Below, one piece after another: positions 8,394 to 17,382 of a stretch of DNA of 64,000 nucleotides (its first letter is position 1; each line of letters starts with the position of its first letter). The position numbers and the translations under genes are program-made. The notes below the pieces were generated by a model. That model had not been told where the DNA came from, ran no database searches, and saw only the letters and a list, made by a program, of their open reading frames with translations. Origin of the DNA: Sphingopyxis sp. (GTDB lineage Bacteria > Pseudomonadota > Alphaproteobacteria > Sphingomonadales > Sphingomonadaceae); assembly GCA_030148985.1 (NCBI GenBank), contig JASBSJ010000085.1, positions 33,673 to 97,672 of the forward strand, written 5' to 3'.

Positions 8394-9484
8394 ATGCTGA
8401 CCAAGGGCGACGATTTTCCGCTGCACCAGAGCGCCGAGCCGATCGCGTTCGCGGGCACCGACCGCAATTTTTACGACCGCTATTTCTTCAACGGCTATGC
8501 GCCCGACGGGTCGGTGTTTTTCGCCGCGGCGATGGGCTTTTATCCGCAGCTCGGCATTGTCGATGCCAGCTTTTGCGTCGTCATCGACGGGGTGCAGCAT
8601 AATCTTCGCGCCAGCCGGCGGTCGGGCGGCGAAAGGCTGGAGCTGTCGGTCGGGCCGATTGCGATCACGATCGACGTGCCGCTCGAAACCGTCACACTGG
8701 ACATTGCGGCGAACGATGGCCCCCTCGCGGGCAAGCTGTGCTTCGCGGGTCGCCATTTCCCGATCGAGGAACCGCGCTTCACGCGCCGCAACGGCACGCG
8801 CCTGTCATGGACTATACGCGCATGACGCAGAACGGCCGCTGGTCGGGCTGGCTGTCGGTCGGCGGCCAGCGCGTCGACGTCGCCGATGGCTGGACGGGCA
8901 CGCGCGACCGCAGCTGGGGCATCCGCCCGGTCGGGGCGAGCGAACCGCAACCACCGCCCGGGGGCAATTTCGCGCAATTCTTCTGGCTGTGGACGCCGTG
9001 CAATTTTGCCGACCGTTCGCTCTTCTTCCACAGCAACGACGATGCCGCGGGCGCGCCGTGGAACCGCCGCGCGGTGATCGTCACCGACAAGGGCACCGAA
9101 AATCATTTCGACGACGCGGGCTTTGCCGTCACCTGGCAGCCGGGAACACGCCGCATCGCCAGCCTGTCCGCCGACCTCGGCGGCGAGCGACGGCTGGCGC
9201 TGACCCCCAACGGCCCCGTCTTTGCGATGAGTGGGCTCGGCTATACCCACCCTATTTGGGGCCACGGGCTCGACCATGGGCCGGACCTGGCGGTGGCGCA
9301 CGATGCGCTGGGCGCCGAGGAGCGCGGCTGGGCCAACCCGCTCGCAATGCATATTCAGGCGCTCGTCACCGCAGACCTTTCCGACGGCGGCACCGTCCAT
9401 CGCGGCACCGGCGTGCTCGAACAATTGTTCGTCGGGCCGCACGCGCCGACCGGCCTTGCGGGGCTGATGGATCCCGTATCTTGA
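8394..9484 (+). pseudogene. Uncharacterised beta-rich protein (DUF7064/DUF7065-like), split by a -1 frameshift
   Basis: Two open frames read as one protein: residues 1-139 from the ATG at 8394 (preceded by GATGAGGGA) and the rest in a different frame to 9484. The first frame degenerates after RRNGTRL near 8804, while the second picks up at MDYTRMTQNG. Adding one T in CTGTC (8803-8806) gives a single 363-residue protein. Family assignment is tentative: the composition (many Trp, Tyr, Phe; RSWGIRPVG) resembles a sphingomonad family often found beside phosphotransferases, some members annotated as hydroxyneurosporene or tocopherol-cyclase-like. It overlaps the next gene by TTGA. Whether the gene is broken or the sequence contains an error is open. 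Confidence 0.6.
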
Positions 9485-10521
9485 GCTTTCCGACATCGCC
9501 CGATGCGATGACGCCCGACTGGCTCGGCGCGGTGATGGGGCATCCCGGCAAGCTCAGGGACTTCACCGCGACAAAGGTCGGCACCGGGCAGATGTGCGAC
9601 AGCTTCCGCCTGACGCTCGATTGGGCGGAAGCGGTCGATGGCCCGGCGAGCGTGATCGCCAAATGCCCGAGCCATGACGAAGCCAGCCGCCATATCGCGC
9701 GGCTGACCGGCACCTATGTCAAGGAAGTGAGCTGGTATCGCGAACTGGCCGCGGGGAGCGGGGTCGCCGCACCGCAGTGCCACCATGCCGAAATCGCCGA
9801 CGACGAGGTCGAGTTCATCCTGATCCTCGCCGACCTTGCCCCTGCGCGGCAGGGCGACCAACTCGCGGGTATCGACGCCGCCGGGCTCGTCCCCTGTATC
9901 GACGTAGCGGCGGCGCTGCACGCACTGCTCTGGAACGACCCGCGGCTGGGCACGCTGCCCTGGCTCGCGCGCGACAATGGCGATGTGGTGCGCGCGCTGT
10001 TCCCGCAGCTTTATACAGGGTTTCGCGAACGCTATGCGGCGCGGCTCGCGCCCGAGGTGCTGGATCTCGGCGCCGGGATCACCCAGCGGCTCGACCGCTA
10101 TCTCGCGCGCGAACCCGCGGCGCGCACGATCGTCCACGGCGACCTGCGTATCGACAATATCCTGTTCGCCCCCGGCGGCGCACCTTGCTGGCTCGTCGAC
10201 TGGCAGACCCTTGGCCGCGGCAGCGGCGCGACCGACCTTGCCTATCTGGTCGGCACCAGCATCGCCGACCCCGCCGCGCGCGCCGCCGCCGACCGGCCGG
10301 CGTTCGACCAGTGGATCGCCGCACTACGCAAGCGAGGCATAGCGCCCGATCCCGACGCGCTGTGGACCGATTATCGCGTCGGCGCGCTCAGCGGCTATTT
10401 CATGGCGGTCTTCGCCTCGATGAGCGTCGAGCGCACGCCGCGCGGCGACGAAATGTTCGCGCTGATGGCCGAGCGCCCGGCGCGGCAGGCGCTCGCACTG
10501 GGCAGTCTCGACCTGCTTTAG
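9481..10521 (+). CDS. Phosphotransferase of the aminoglycoside phosphotransferase/EcKinase fold
   Basis: A 346-residue protein with the kinase-like motif VHGDLRIDN (Brenner loop) and LVDWQTLGRG (metal-binding Asp) in the C-terminal half. The TTG start at 9481 overlaps the previous stop and keeps the family's N-terminal PTSPDAMTPDWL segment; an ATG at 9508 would shorten it. Members phosphorylate small hydroxylated compounds; none of the signatures specific to antibiotic resistance can be read here. Coupling to the gene upstream suggests a shared catabolic function. Confidence 0.75.
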   Translation: MSFPTSPDAMTPDWLGAVMGHPGKLRDFTATKVGTGQMCDSFRLTLDWAEAVDGPASVIAKCPSHDEASRHIARLTGTYVKEVSWYRELAAGSGVAAPQCHHAEIADDEVEFILILADLAPARQGDQLAGIDAAGLVPCIDVAAALHALLWNDPRLGTLPWLARDNGDVVRALFPQLYTGFRERYAARLAPEVLDLGAGITQRLDRYLAREPAARTIVHGDLRIDNILFAPGGAPCWLVDWQTLGRGSGATDLAYLVGTSIADPAARAAADRPAFDQWIAALRKRGIAPDPDALWTDYRVGALSGYFMAVFASMSVERTPRGDEMFALMAERPARQALALGSLDLL

Positions 10522-10546
10522 CGGCTAATCGTTTTTCGATCGGAAC

Positions 10547-10622
10547 GTCATCCCGGCGAAGGCCGGGATCTCACCCTCTCGATTTACCGCACGGGCGAGA
10601 TCCCGGCCTTCGCCGGGATGAC
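10547..10622. repeat. Perfect 26-bp inverted repeat (GTCATCCCGGC family)
   Basis: Arms at 10547-10572 and 10597-10622 are exact reverse complements separated by 24 bases. Each arm also contains the near-palindrome CCCGGCGAAGGCCGGG. A related, smaller copy lies at 31639-31664. It occupies the only sizeable gap (10522-10787) here; no gene is seen. Dispersed REP-like elements of this type are common in sphingomonads and it may also end transcription of the phosphotransferase gene. Confidence 0.85.
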
Positions 10623-10787
10623 GAAAATGGAATGGCAGTGCTTCAGCTCAACCCAACTCCAAAACTGTGCCCCTGGGAGGTAAAAGCCGAGGGTGCTTCG
10701 GCCGTCGAGGGCAGATGATGGGCCCCTGCCTTCGCAGGCGCACGGCGGTAAAATCCGTTGCAAACCCCCACCATCACGCCTCGCCGC

Positions 10788-11156
10788 TCACCCCATGATA
10801 AAGGCGTTGAGCTTGTTGCCATCGGGATCGCGGAAATAACCCGCGTAAAACCCCTCGCCGCGCGGTCCCGGCGGGCCCTCGCACGTCCCGCCGTTGGCGA
10901 GCGCGATGTCGTAAAGCCGATGGACCTGGTCCTTGTCCTTGGCCTGCAAAGCGACCATCACGCCGTTGCCCACACTCGCCGGATTGCCGTCGAACGGCTT
11001 GGTCAGGCCGATCCCCGCCGCGCCATCGGGCTTGCCCCAGGCGATGAAGGTTTCGAACTCCATCATCCGCGGCGTATCCAGCTCCGCCGCGATCGCGTCG
11101 TAAAATCCCGCCGCCCGCGCCAGATCATTGGTTCCCAGCATCACATATCCGATCAT
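10788..11156 (-). CDS. VOC-family (glyoxalase-like) protein
   Basis: A 122-residue protein beginning MIGYVMLGTNDLARAAGFYD, the typical first beta-alpha unit of a vicinal-oxygen-chelate domain, and ending FRDPDGNKLNAF, the typical last strand. A second ATG at 11162 precedes it, but GGGAGA spaced about six bases before 11156 favours the inner start. Single-domain VOC proteins dimerise to form a metal site; the ligand or reaction cannot be predicted. Confidence 0.8.
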   Translation of the reverse strand: MIGYVMLGTNDLARAAGFYDAIAAELDTPRMMEFETFIAWGKPDGAAGIGLTKPFDGNPASVGNGVMVALQAKDKDQVHRLYDIALANGGTCEGPPGPRGEGFYAGYFRDPDGNKLNAFIMG

Positions 11157-11181
11157 CGCCATTCTCCCGATTCGATTGAGC

Positions 11182-11200
11182 GAACATATTAAGAACATAT
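11182..11200. promoter_or_regulatory. Direct repeat GAACATAT x2 upstream of the VOC gene
   Basis: Two GAACATAT copies start at 11182 and 11193, an 11-base period that puts them on the same DNA face, 26-44 bases before the VOC start. The A/T-rich core stands out from its GC-rich surroundings and could be a regulator site or part of the promoter. No regulator is identified. Confidence 0.35.
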
Positions 11201-11215
11201 GCGCGCGCGCGCAAA

Positions 11216-11248
11216 GAAAAAGGGGGCGCTGCAAACGCAGCGCCCCCT
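11216..11248 (-). terminator. Rho-independent terminator of the HtrA/DegP gene
   Basis: On the minus strand a 12-base stem (AGGGGGCGCTGC, 11221-11232, pairing with 11237-11248) with a 4-base loop is followed by a T-run (11216-11220 region). It lies 27 bases after the protease stop. Confidence 0.9.
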
Positions 11249-11274
11249 TGTCCCGTTTCGTGCGCGCGGCGCGA

Positions 11275-12768
11275 TTATTTGATGCGGATGGCGATGAAGG
11301 CCGACGGCCCGCCACGGCGCAGGATTTCGAGCAGCACCGCGTCGCGGCCGGCCTTTTTCGCATCGGCGACGACCTTCGCCAGCGCCTCGGCCGAAGTGAC
11401 CGGCGTGCGGTTGGCGCTGAGAATCGCGTCGCCGCGGCGCAGCCCCTTGCGGCCCGCGTCACTGCTTCCCGAAACGGCGCCGATGACCAGCCCCTTGCTG
11501 TCGGCGTCGATGCCGACGGCGCGCGCGATCGCCGGGGTCAGCGGCTGCACGGCCATGCCCAGGCTGTTCTGGATCGCCTCGTCCGCCGCACCCGACGGAT
11601 CCTCGGGCATCGTCTGTTCTTCTTCGGGATCGAAATTGTCCCCGGCGAGCTGATCTTCGGGCGGACGCGTGCCGACGACGGCATTGAGCGTCATCGTCTT
11701 GCCATCGCGCACGATTTCGAGCGGAATGCGGGTTCCCGGCTTGGTGTTGGCGACGATGTACGACAAAGTCTGTTGCGGCGTGACTTCCTTGCCATTGACC
11801 TTGACCACCACGTCGCCGCGCTTCAGCCCCGCTTTCTCACCCGCCTCGCCGGGTTCGATGCGCTGGACGAACTCGCCGCGATCCTTGGCCAGCCCGAGCG
11901 CCGCCGCCAGATCCTCGGTCACCGGCGCGATGCCGATGCCCAGATAGCCGCGCTGCGGCGCTTCGCCCGCGCGCAGCGCCTCGATCACCGGGATCGCCGC
12001 TTCGGCAGGGATCGCGAAGTTGACGCCGATGTTCGCGCCGACGGGCGAAATCAGCATATTGTTGATGCCGACGACATTGCCTTGCAGGTCGAACAGCGGG
12101 CCGCCCGAATTGCCGCGATTGATCGCGGTATCGGTCTGGATATAGCGGTCATAGGCGCCGCCCTGACCGATGTTGCGCTGCACCGCCGAAATGATCCCCG
12201 CGGTCACCGTCGAGCCAAGGCCGAGCGGATTGCCGATCGCGACCACCCAGTCGCCGACGCGCGCCGGGCTGCCGTCGGCGAATTTGACGAAGGGCAGGCC
12301 CGATGCGTCGATCTTGAGCAGCGCAAGGTCCGAGGTCGCATCGCGGCCGACGATCTTCGCCTTATATTCGCGCTGGTTGGTAAGGGTCACGGTGACTTCG
12401 TTCACCGCCTCGCCGCGCGGGCCGCCCGAAATGACGTGGTTGTTGGTGACGATATAGCCGTCGGACGAAATCAGGAATCCCGATCCGCCGCCCTGCTGTT
12501 CCTGCGTGATCGGCTCACGCGTCCCCGCAAAGGGATTGAGCCGGACGCCCAGCGTCACTTCCTGTTTGGTCGAGATGTTAACAACCGCGGGCTGCAATTG
12601 TTCGACCAGGTCGGCAAAGCTTTCGGGCGCCCCCGCGCGCGGGGCGACGCGCGCCATTTCGCTGCGTTCATTCTGCGCCACCTGGGCGCCGACGGGCGAT
12701 TGGGTAACCAGCGCCAGCGCCGTTCCGCCCATCAACAGCGCCGAAGTGATGCCATATACATAACGCAC
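11275..12768 (-). CDS. degP: Periplasmic serine protease, HtrA/DegP (Do) family
   Basis: A 497-residue protein from the GTG at 12768, chosen because AGAGGA lies nine bases upstream; an in-frame ATG at 12789 is the alternative. Residues 5-28 form a signal peptide or anchor ending ..VGAQ. The trypsin-like triad is His111 (NNHV), Asp147 (SDLALL) and Ser221 (GNSGGPLFD). Two PDZ domains follow: one containing GYLGIGI and KRGDVVVKVNG, the other near the C-terminus (RRGDAILSANR). It degrades or refolds damaged envelope proteins. A strong terminator follows. Distance from the divergent porin gene leaves about 350 bases for promoters. Confidence 0.92.
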   Translation of the reverse strand: MRYVYGITSALLMGGTALALVTQSPVGAQVAQNERSEMARVAPRAGAPESFADLVEQLQPAVVNISTKQEVTLGVRLNPFAGTREPITQEQQGGGSGFLISSDGYIVTNNHVISGGPRGEAVNEVTVTLTNQREYKAKIVGRDATSDLALLKIDASGLPFVKFADGSPARVGDWVVAIGNPLGLGSTVTAGIISAVQRNIGQGGAYDRYIQTDTAINRGNSGGPLFDLQGNVVGINNMLISPVGANIGVNFAIPAEAAIPVIEALRAGEAPQRGYLGIGIAPVTEDLAAALGLAKDRGEFVQRIEPGEAGEKAGLKRGDVVVKVNGKEVTPQQTLSYIVANTKPGTRIPLEIVRDGKTMTLNAVVGTRPPEDQLAGDNFDPEEEQTMPEDPSGAADEAIQNSLGMAVQPLTPAIARAVGIDADSKGLVIGAVSGSSDAGRKGLRRGDAILSANRTPVTSAEALAKVVADAKKAGRDAVLLEILRRGGPSAFIAIRIK

Positions 12769-13123
12769 GATCGCAAATCCTCTTCTCATACGAATTTCAG
12801 GAAACGCATTAACCCCGGCGCGGCCTCTGTGGCGCCCCATGGCTTAACGCCGTTTGAACATGAACGATGCTTGCACGGTCGGTTCATCGGTTACCGCCCC
12901 TTGCCTCGAACCGCAAGCGGCAGCATTTCGCGGCCTAGGTGGTGCCCCCATCACCGCATTCAACCCGCGGCGCGCCGCCCGCCAGGAAAAATACGACTTT
13001 TCAAGGCTTAGCGGCAAGGTCTCCGTCATTGGCATGGAAAGTCGATCGCGGGCGACGCCGCGCGACCCGGCCTTCCGTCCGCAGACGGACTCCCCCATCC
13101 ACCGACGGAAAAGGAAAAGAAGA
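12769..13123. other. Divergent intergenic region between degP and the outer-membrane barrel gene
   Basis: About 355 bases without a supported gene. Open frames here have no family features and lack ribosome sites. It presumably holds both divergent promoters; a GGAAAAGGAAAAGAAG purine tract just before 13124 is the porin ribosome site. No repeat or hairpin stands out. Confidence 0.5.
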
Positions 13124-13822
13124 ATGAGATACGCCCTATCGATCGCCGTGGCCCTCGCGGCCTTTGCGACCCCGGCCCACGCCCAGGAACTGTCGGGCTT
13201 CCGCATCGAGGCGCGCGGCGGCTGGGAGCAGCTGGGAGGCAAGGCGAGCATCCCCAATCCCGACTATGACGAAGACGACGAAGACAGCGGCCCCGAATTT
13301 CTGAAGGCGTCGGACAAGGACGGCTCGATCGGCTATGGCGTCGAACTCGGCTATGATGTGCAGATGGACGGCGGCTTCGTGATCGGCGGTTACGCCGGCG
13401 CCGAACTGTCGGACAGCCGCATGTGCGTCGAACTGATCGAGGACGACTTGAGCTGCACCAAGCTGAAGCGCACCTTCACGGTCGGGGCGCGCGCCGGTCT
13501 GCCGATCGGCGAAACCGCGCTGATCTACGTCAAGGGCGGCTATTCGCACGGCAAGCTCAGCACCGTTTACGACCCCGATCTCACCGACAATGACGATGAG
13601 GAACCGGGCGACATCTTTGAATTTTCAAAGAACCGCAGCGGCTTTCATGCGGGTGGCGGCGTCCAGCTCGGCCTGACCGAGAGCATCTATGCCAAGCTGG
13701 AATATGTTTACACCAAATATGGCAGCGGATCCTATCGCATCGGCGACGACGAGGAAGATCCGGCGCTCAAGGTGCGGTCCGACCGGCACCAGCTTTCGGC
13801 AGGCATCGGATTGCGCTTCTGA
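13124..13822 (+). CDS. Outer-membrane beta-barrel protein (OmpA-like/porin family)
   Basis: A 232-residue protein with a signal peptide cleaved after AHA (residues 1-20), then alternating aromatic/polar strands typical of an 8-stranded barrel and a C-terminal GIGLRF ending in Phe, the BAM recognition residue. Three inserted loops are strikingly acidic (YDEDDEDSGPE, DNDDEEPGD, GDDEEDP), which may bind divalent cations at the surface. One Cys pair (MCVELIEDDLSCTK) could form a disulfide. The ATG follows a purine-rich ribosome site. Function is unknown. Confidence 0.85.
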   Translation: MRYALSIAVALAAFATPAHAQELSGFRIEARGGWEQLGGKASIPNPDYDEDDEDSGPEFLKASDKDGSIGYGVELGYDVQMDGGFVIGGYAGAELSDSRMCVELIEDDLSCTKLKRTFTVGARAGLPIGETALIYVKGGYSHGKLSTVYDPDLTDNDDEEPGDIFEFSKNRSGFHAGGGVQLGLTESIYAKLEYVYTKYGSGSYRIGDDEEDPALKVRSDRHQLSAGIGLRF

Positions 13823-13831
13823 TGCCTCACT

Positions 13832-13870
13832 GGGCGGGAGGTCGCCGACGGCGATTCCCGCCCCCTTTTT
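13832..13870 (+). terminator. Rho-independent terminator after the barrel gene
   Basis: GGGCGGGA (13832-13839) pairs with TCCCGCCC (13856-13863), with an inner stem of TCGCC/GGCGA, followed by CCTTTTT. It lies ten bases after the stop. Confidence 0.9.
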
Positions 13871-13878
13871 GTCGGCGA

Positions 13879-14733
13879 TCAACCGCCGCTGAAGCGCTTC
13901 AGATATTCATTGTCGGGCGACATGATGATCGACGTTCCGCCCTCGTTATTCTCGCCGAGGAACGTCTGCCGATAGCTTTGCATCGCGCGATAGAAATCAT
14001 AGAATTCGGGGTCCTTGCCAAAGCTTGCGGCATAGATGCGCGCGGCTTCGCCGTCCGCGTTGCCGCGAATGATCTGCGCTTCCTTCTGCCCTTCGGCGCG
14101 GATCGAAATCGCTTCCTGCTGCCGCGCGGTGCGCATCCGGTTGTACGCCGCCTCCAGCGTCGCGCCTTCGGGCAGGTCGGCGCGCTTGATCCTGACATCG
14201 ATGATCTCGGCACCATATTTCCGGGCCTCGCGATTGAGCGCGACCTGGATATTGTCCATCACCGCGCCCCGTTCGGGCGACAACAGGGTGGCAAAAGTGC
14301 GCTTGCCCAGTTCGTTGCGCAGCGACGAACCGAGGATCGTCCCAAGTTGCTGCTGCAACCGTTCCTCGGTGCGGATCGCGGTATACATGCGCACCGGATT
14401 GGTAATGCGGAAACGGGCGAAGGCATCGACCTGCAACCTTTGCTGGTCGGTCGACAGCACCTGCTGCCGCTCCATGTTCACGCCCAGGATACGTTTGTCG
14501 ATCAGCTGCACCGAATCGGCAAAGGGCATGGTGAAGAGCAGCCCCGCGCCCGTTCGGCCGAATCGCTCGCCCGGCTTATAGGCGTTTTTGGTGCCATAGA
14601 CCTCGCCCACGCGCAGCACGACCGCCTGGCGGTCCTCGGGCACGATCGACACCGTCATCGACAAAAGCACCAGCGCGGCAACGACGCCGACCAGCAGGCG
14701 CACCGGGTTGCTAAACAGCGAGCCGAACATCAT
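13879..14733 (-). CDS. hflC: HflC, membrane protease-modulator subunit (SPFH/prohibitin family)
   Basis: A 284-residue protein with an N-terminal membrane segment (residues 10-30), then the SPFH/Band 7 domain (VPEDRQAVVLRVGEV; KRILGVNMERQQVLSTD) and a helical, Arg/Gln/Ala-rich tail including EAISIRAEGQKEAQIIRGNADGEAA split over two turns. HflC with HflK forms a periplasmic cage that holds and restrains FtsH. Its start overlaps the hflK stop (ATGATG), so both are co-translated. Confidence 0.93.
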   Translation of the reverse strand: MMFGSLFSNPVRLLVGVVAALVLLSMTVSIVPEDRQAVVLRVGEVYGTKNAYKPGERFGRTGAGLLFTMPFADSVQLIDKRILGVNMERQQVLSTDQQRLQVDAFARFRITNPVRMYTAIRTEERLQQQLGTILGSSLRNELGKRTFATLLSPERGAVMDNIQVALNREARKYGAEIIDVRIKRADLPEGATLEAAYNRMRTARQQEAISIRAEGQKEAQIIRGNADGEAARIYAASFGKDPEFYDFYRAMQSYRQTFLGENNEGGTSIIMSPDNEYLKRFSGG

Positions 14734-15890
14734 TCGCCTCCCTTCGGCGCGGCTTCGGGCGCGCGGAGCCGTTTCTGCACCTCGTTGAGCGGCAGATAGG
14801 GGGTCACCCCGCGCGCTTCGACAATCGTCTTGTCGACGTTCGACAACACGGCCTCCATCGTTTCATAATATAGGCGCTGGCGCGTCACTTGGGGGGCCAA
14901 CTCATATTGGGCGTAAATCTGGTCGAACGCCGACGTGTCGCCGCGCGCGCGTTCCAGCACCTGCTGCTGATAAGCGCGGGCCAGGTTGATCGCGGCTTCG
15001 CGTTCCTGCCTTGCGGCGGTGACCTCCTTGAACGCCTCGTCGACCTGGCTCGGTGGATCGACCTGGCGGATCGCGATGCCCTGGATCGTCACGCCGGCGC
15101 GATATTCGTCGAGCAGCGCCTGCATCCGCCGCTGCACCTGCGCCTCGATCTCGACACGGCCGGGGCCGATCGCCTGCACAAGATCGAAATTCGCGACCGT
15201 CGCGCGCATCGCGCTTTCAGCGACTTCGCGAATCGTGTCTTCGGGATTGGCGATCTGGAAGAAGAACAGCTCGGGCGCGCGCACCGACCAGCGGACCTCA
15301 TAGGCCAGGTCGACGATGCTCTGGTCGCGCGTCAGCACGAAATTCTCGTCGGTTGCGTTGGGCGACCCGATCGCCATCGTGCGGATCGCGCGGACGTCCT
15401 CCATCCGCATGCGCTCGATCGGCGCGGGCCAGGTGAGCTTGACGCCGGGACCGACCGTGCGCGCATAGCTGCCGAGCTGCGTTACCACACCTTCCTTTTC
15501 GGGCGGCACGATGTGGAAGGACGAAAAGAACAGCCAGACCGCGACGATCGCCAGGACCGCCCATTTCCAGATGCGTCCCGAATCGGCGAAGTCGAAACCG
15601 CCGCCGCCCGAGCCGCCGCCGCCGAAACCGCCGCGCCCCTTGCGCAGCAATTCGTCGAGCGCCGAGGGACCGCGCGGCTTGCGGCCGCGGTTGATGTCGA
15701 TGGGATCGGGCGTGACCCACGGGTTGCGCGGACCCGGACGCTTGCCGTCGCCATCGCCCTTGCCGCCGTCATCGCCGCCTTTGGGACCGCCGCCCCACGG
15801 GCTGTTGGCCATCAGGCTGATCGAATCGAAAAATTGCCGCAATCCCCGGAGGGTGCGGCGCCCCATGCTGCCTTCAATCTGGTCGTTCAT
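14730..15890 (-). CDS. hflK: HflK, membrane protease-modulator subunit
   Basis: A 386-residue protein. Residues 30-110 are a Gly/Lys/Asp-rich cytosolic tail, usual for HflK, followed by one membrane segment (WAVLAIVAVWLFFSSF), the SPFH domain (VPPEKEGVVTQLGSY) and a coiled C-terminal region with QVLERARGD. The first ATG at 15890 is used; a shorter start at the MANSPWGGG Met is possible. Partner of HflC downstream; the promoter must lie in the 92-base gap to the divergent mrp gene. Confidence 0.92.
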   Translation of the reverse strand: MNDQIEGSMGRRTLRGLRQFFDSISLMANSPWGGGPKGGDDGGKGDGDGKRPGPRNPWVTPDPIDINRGRKPRGPSALDELLRKGRGGFGGGGSGGGGFDFADSGRIWKWAVLAIVAVWLFFSSFHIVPPEKEGVVTQLGSYARTVGPGVKLTWPAPIERMRMEDVRAIRTMAIGSPNATDENFVLTRDQSIVDLAYEVRWSVRAPELFFFQIANPEDTIREVAESAMRATVANFDLVQAIGPGRVEIEAQVQRRMQALLDEYRAGVTIQGIAIRQVDPPSQVDEAFKEVTAARQEREAAINLARAYQQQVLERARGDTSAFDQIYAQYELAPQVTRQRLYYETMEAVLSNVDKTIVEARGVTPYLPLNEVQKRLRAPEAAPKGGE

Positions 15891-15982
15891 AATGCTTTTA
15901 TAGGGGCGGCGCGCGCGATTAACAGGGGGTGCGCGCGAAAATGGCTGGCAAAGCGCGTCCGCTTCCCTATTTCGGCGCAGAC

Positions 15983-16960
15983 ATGACCGATACCGCTCCC
16001 CTCGCCAGCATCGCCGCCGACCTCAGCGGCAGCCGCACCTCGGGCCTCCGCTTCCTCGACGATACGGGCACGCTCGCCATCGTCCTCGACGTGACCGGAC
16101 TTGCCGCCGACGAACGCAAACCGCTCGAGGACAAGCTGCGCGCGGGCCTGCTCGAACAGCCGGGCGTGCGCGAAGTGCGCGTCGCGATGACCGCCGAGAA
16201 AAAGGCGATGACGATCATCGCGGTCGGCAGTGGTAAGGGCGGCGTCGGCAAATCGACGCTCGCCGCCAATCTCGCGGTCGCGCTCCGGCGGCAGGGTGTG
16301 AAGGTGGGCTTGGTCGACGCCGACATCTATGGTCCGTCGCAGCCCCGCTTGATGGACAGCGAACATGTGAAACCCGAAGCGCGTGGATCGAAGCTGGCCC
16401 CCGTCCCCAACGCCTATGGCGTCCCGATGCTGTCGACCGGGCAGATCGCCGCGCCCGGTCAGGCGATCGCGTGGCGCGGCCCGATGGCGGGCAAGGCATT
16501 GGAGCAACTCGTCGACGCGAGCTGGGGCGACATCGACACCCTCGTCGTCGACCTGCCGCCCGGCACCGGCGACGTCCAGCTGACGATGATTCAGCGGCAC
16601 AAGCCCGCGGGCGCGGTGATCGTCTCGACCCCGCAGGATCTGGCGCTGATGGACGCGACGCGCGCGATCAGCCTGTTCGAACAGGCCGAGGTGCCGATCA
16701 TCGGGCTCGTCGAGAATATGGCGGGCTATGCCTGCCCGCATTGCGGCGAAGTCAGCGATCCGTTCGGCAGTGGCGGTGCAGAGGCGGCGGCGGCGGCGAT
16801 GGGTCTCGATTTCCTCGGCCGCGTGCCGCTCTCGATGGGCATCCGCCTCGCGAGCGACGGTGGGGTGCCTCCGGCGGCGGGAACCGATCCCGCAGGTGAA
16901 CCATTCCACGCGATAGCGGCAAAGGTCGCCGAATGGCTGGATGCACGAAAGGGCAAATGA
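15983..16960 (+). CDS. mrp: Mrp/ApbC-type iron-sulfur cluster carrier ATPase
   Basis: A 325-residue P-loop protein with the deviant Walker A GSGKGGVGKST (residues 82-92), LVDADIYGPSQP and DLPPGTGDV, the classic MinD/Mrp motifs. CPHCGE near residue 253 is the CxxC that bridges the Fe-S cluster between two subunits. The N-terminal ~70 residues are a shortened MIP18/DUF59-like region. The ATG at 15983 is chosen; an in-frame ATG at 15941 would add 14 residues. It delivers clusters to apo-proteins in the cytoplasm. The end overlaps the next start (ATGATG). Confidence 0.92.
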   Translation: MTDTAPLASIAADLSGSRTSGLRFLDDTGTLAIVLDVTGLAADERKPLEDKLRAGLLEQPGVREVRVAMTAEKKAMTIIAVGSGKGGVGKSTLAANLAVALRRQGVKVGLVDADIYGPSQPRLMDSEHVKPEARGSKLAPVPNAYGVPMLSTGQIAAPGQAIAWRGPMAGKALEQLVDASWGDIDTLVVDLPPGTGDVQLTMIQRHKPAGAVIVSTPQDLALMDATRAISLFEQAEVPIIGLVENMAGYACPHCGEVSDPFGSGGAEAAAAAMGLDFLGRVPLSMGIRLASDGGVPPAAGTDPAGEPFHAIAAKVAEWLDARKGK

Positions 16961-17382
16961 TGGCGATCAACGACGAAGGCGAGATCCGTGAGCTTTTGGG
17001 CCAGCCGCGCCGTATCGCGGTGGTCGGCGCCTCGCCCAACCCCGCGCGCGCCTCGAACGGCGTGCTCGCCTTCCTGATCGCGCAGGGGCATAATGTCATC
17101 GCGGTCAACCCCGGCCACGCAGGCAAGACGATCCACGGCGCGCCGGTCGTCGCGACGCTAGCCGATGTCGAGCCGCCCGCCGAAATCGTCGACATCTTTC
17201 GCAACAGCGACGATGCGGGGGCCGCGGTCGACGAAGCGATCGTCCATGGCGCAAAGGCGGTGTGGATGCAGATGGGCGTCATCAACGAGGCCGCAGCGAA
17301 GCGCGCCGACGCCGCCGGGCTGACGGTGGTGATGGACCGCTGTCCCAAGGTCGAGATTCCGCGCCTCGGCTTGTTGAAATGA
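16957..17382 (+). CDS. CoA-binding (YccU-like) Rossmann protein
   Basis: A 141-residue single-domain protein. RIAVVGASPNPARAS is the nucleotide-binding turn of the succinyl-CoA-ligase-like CoA-binding domain; VWMQMGVINEAAA and VMDRCPKVE are also conserved in this family. It is the length of the whole E. coli YccU group. Start and stop overlap neighbours (ATGA on both sides), placing it in an operon with mrp and a lipoprotein. It is thought to bind acyl-CoA; the physiological role is unknown. Confidence 0.85.
   Translation: MMAINDEGEIRELLGQPRRIAVVGASPNPARASNGVLAFLIAQGHNVIAVNPGHAGKTIHGAPVVATLADVEPPAEIVDIFRNSDDAGAAVDEAIVHGAKAVWMQMGVINEAAAKRADAAGLTVVMDRCPKVEIPRLGLLK

Noticed and set aside
11128..13011. 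A 627-codon open frame opposite the DegP gene
   Set aside because: Its composition is that of an antisense shadow and it lacks any recognised motif, while DegP has its catalytic triad and PDZ domains.
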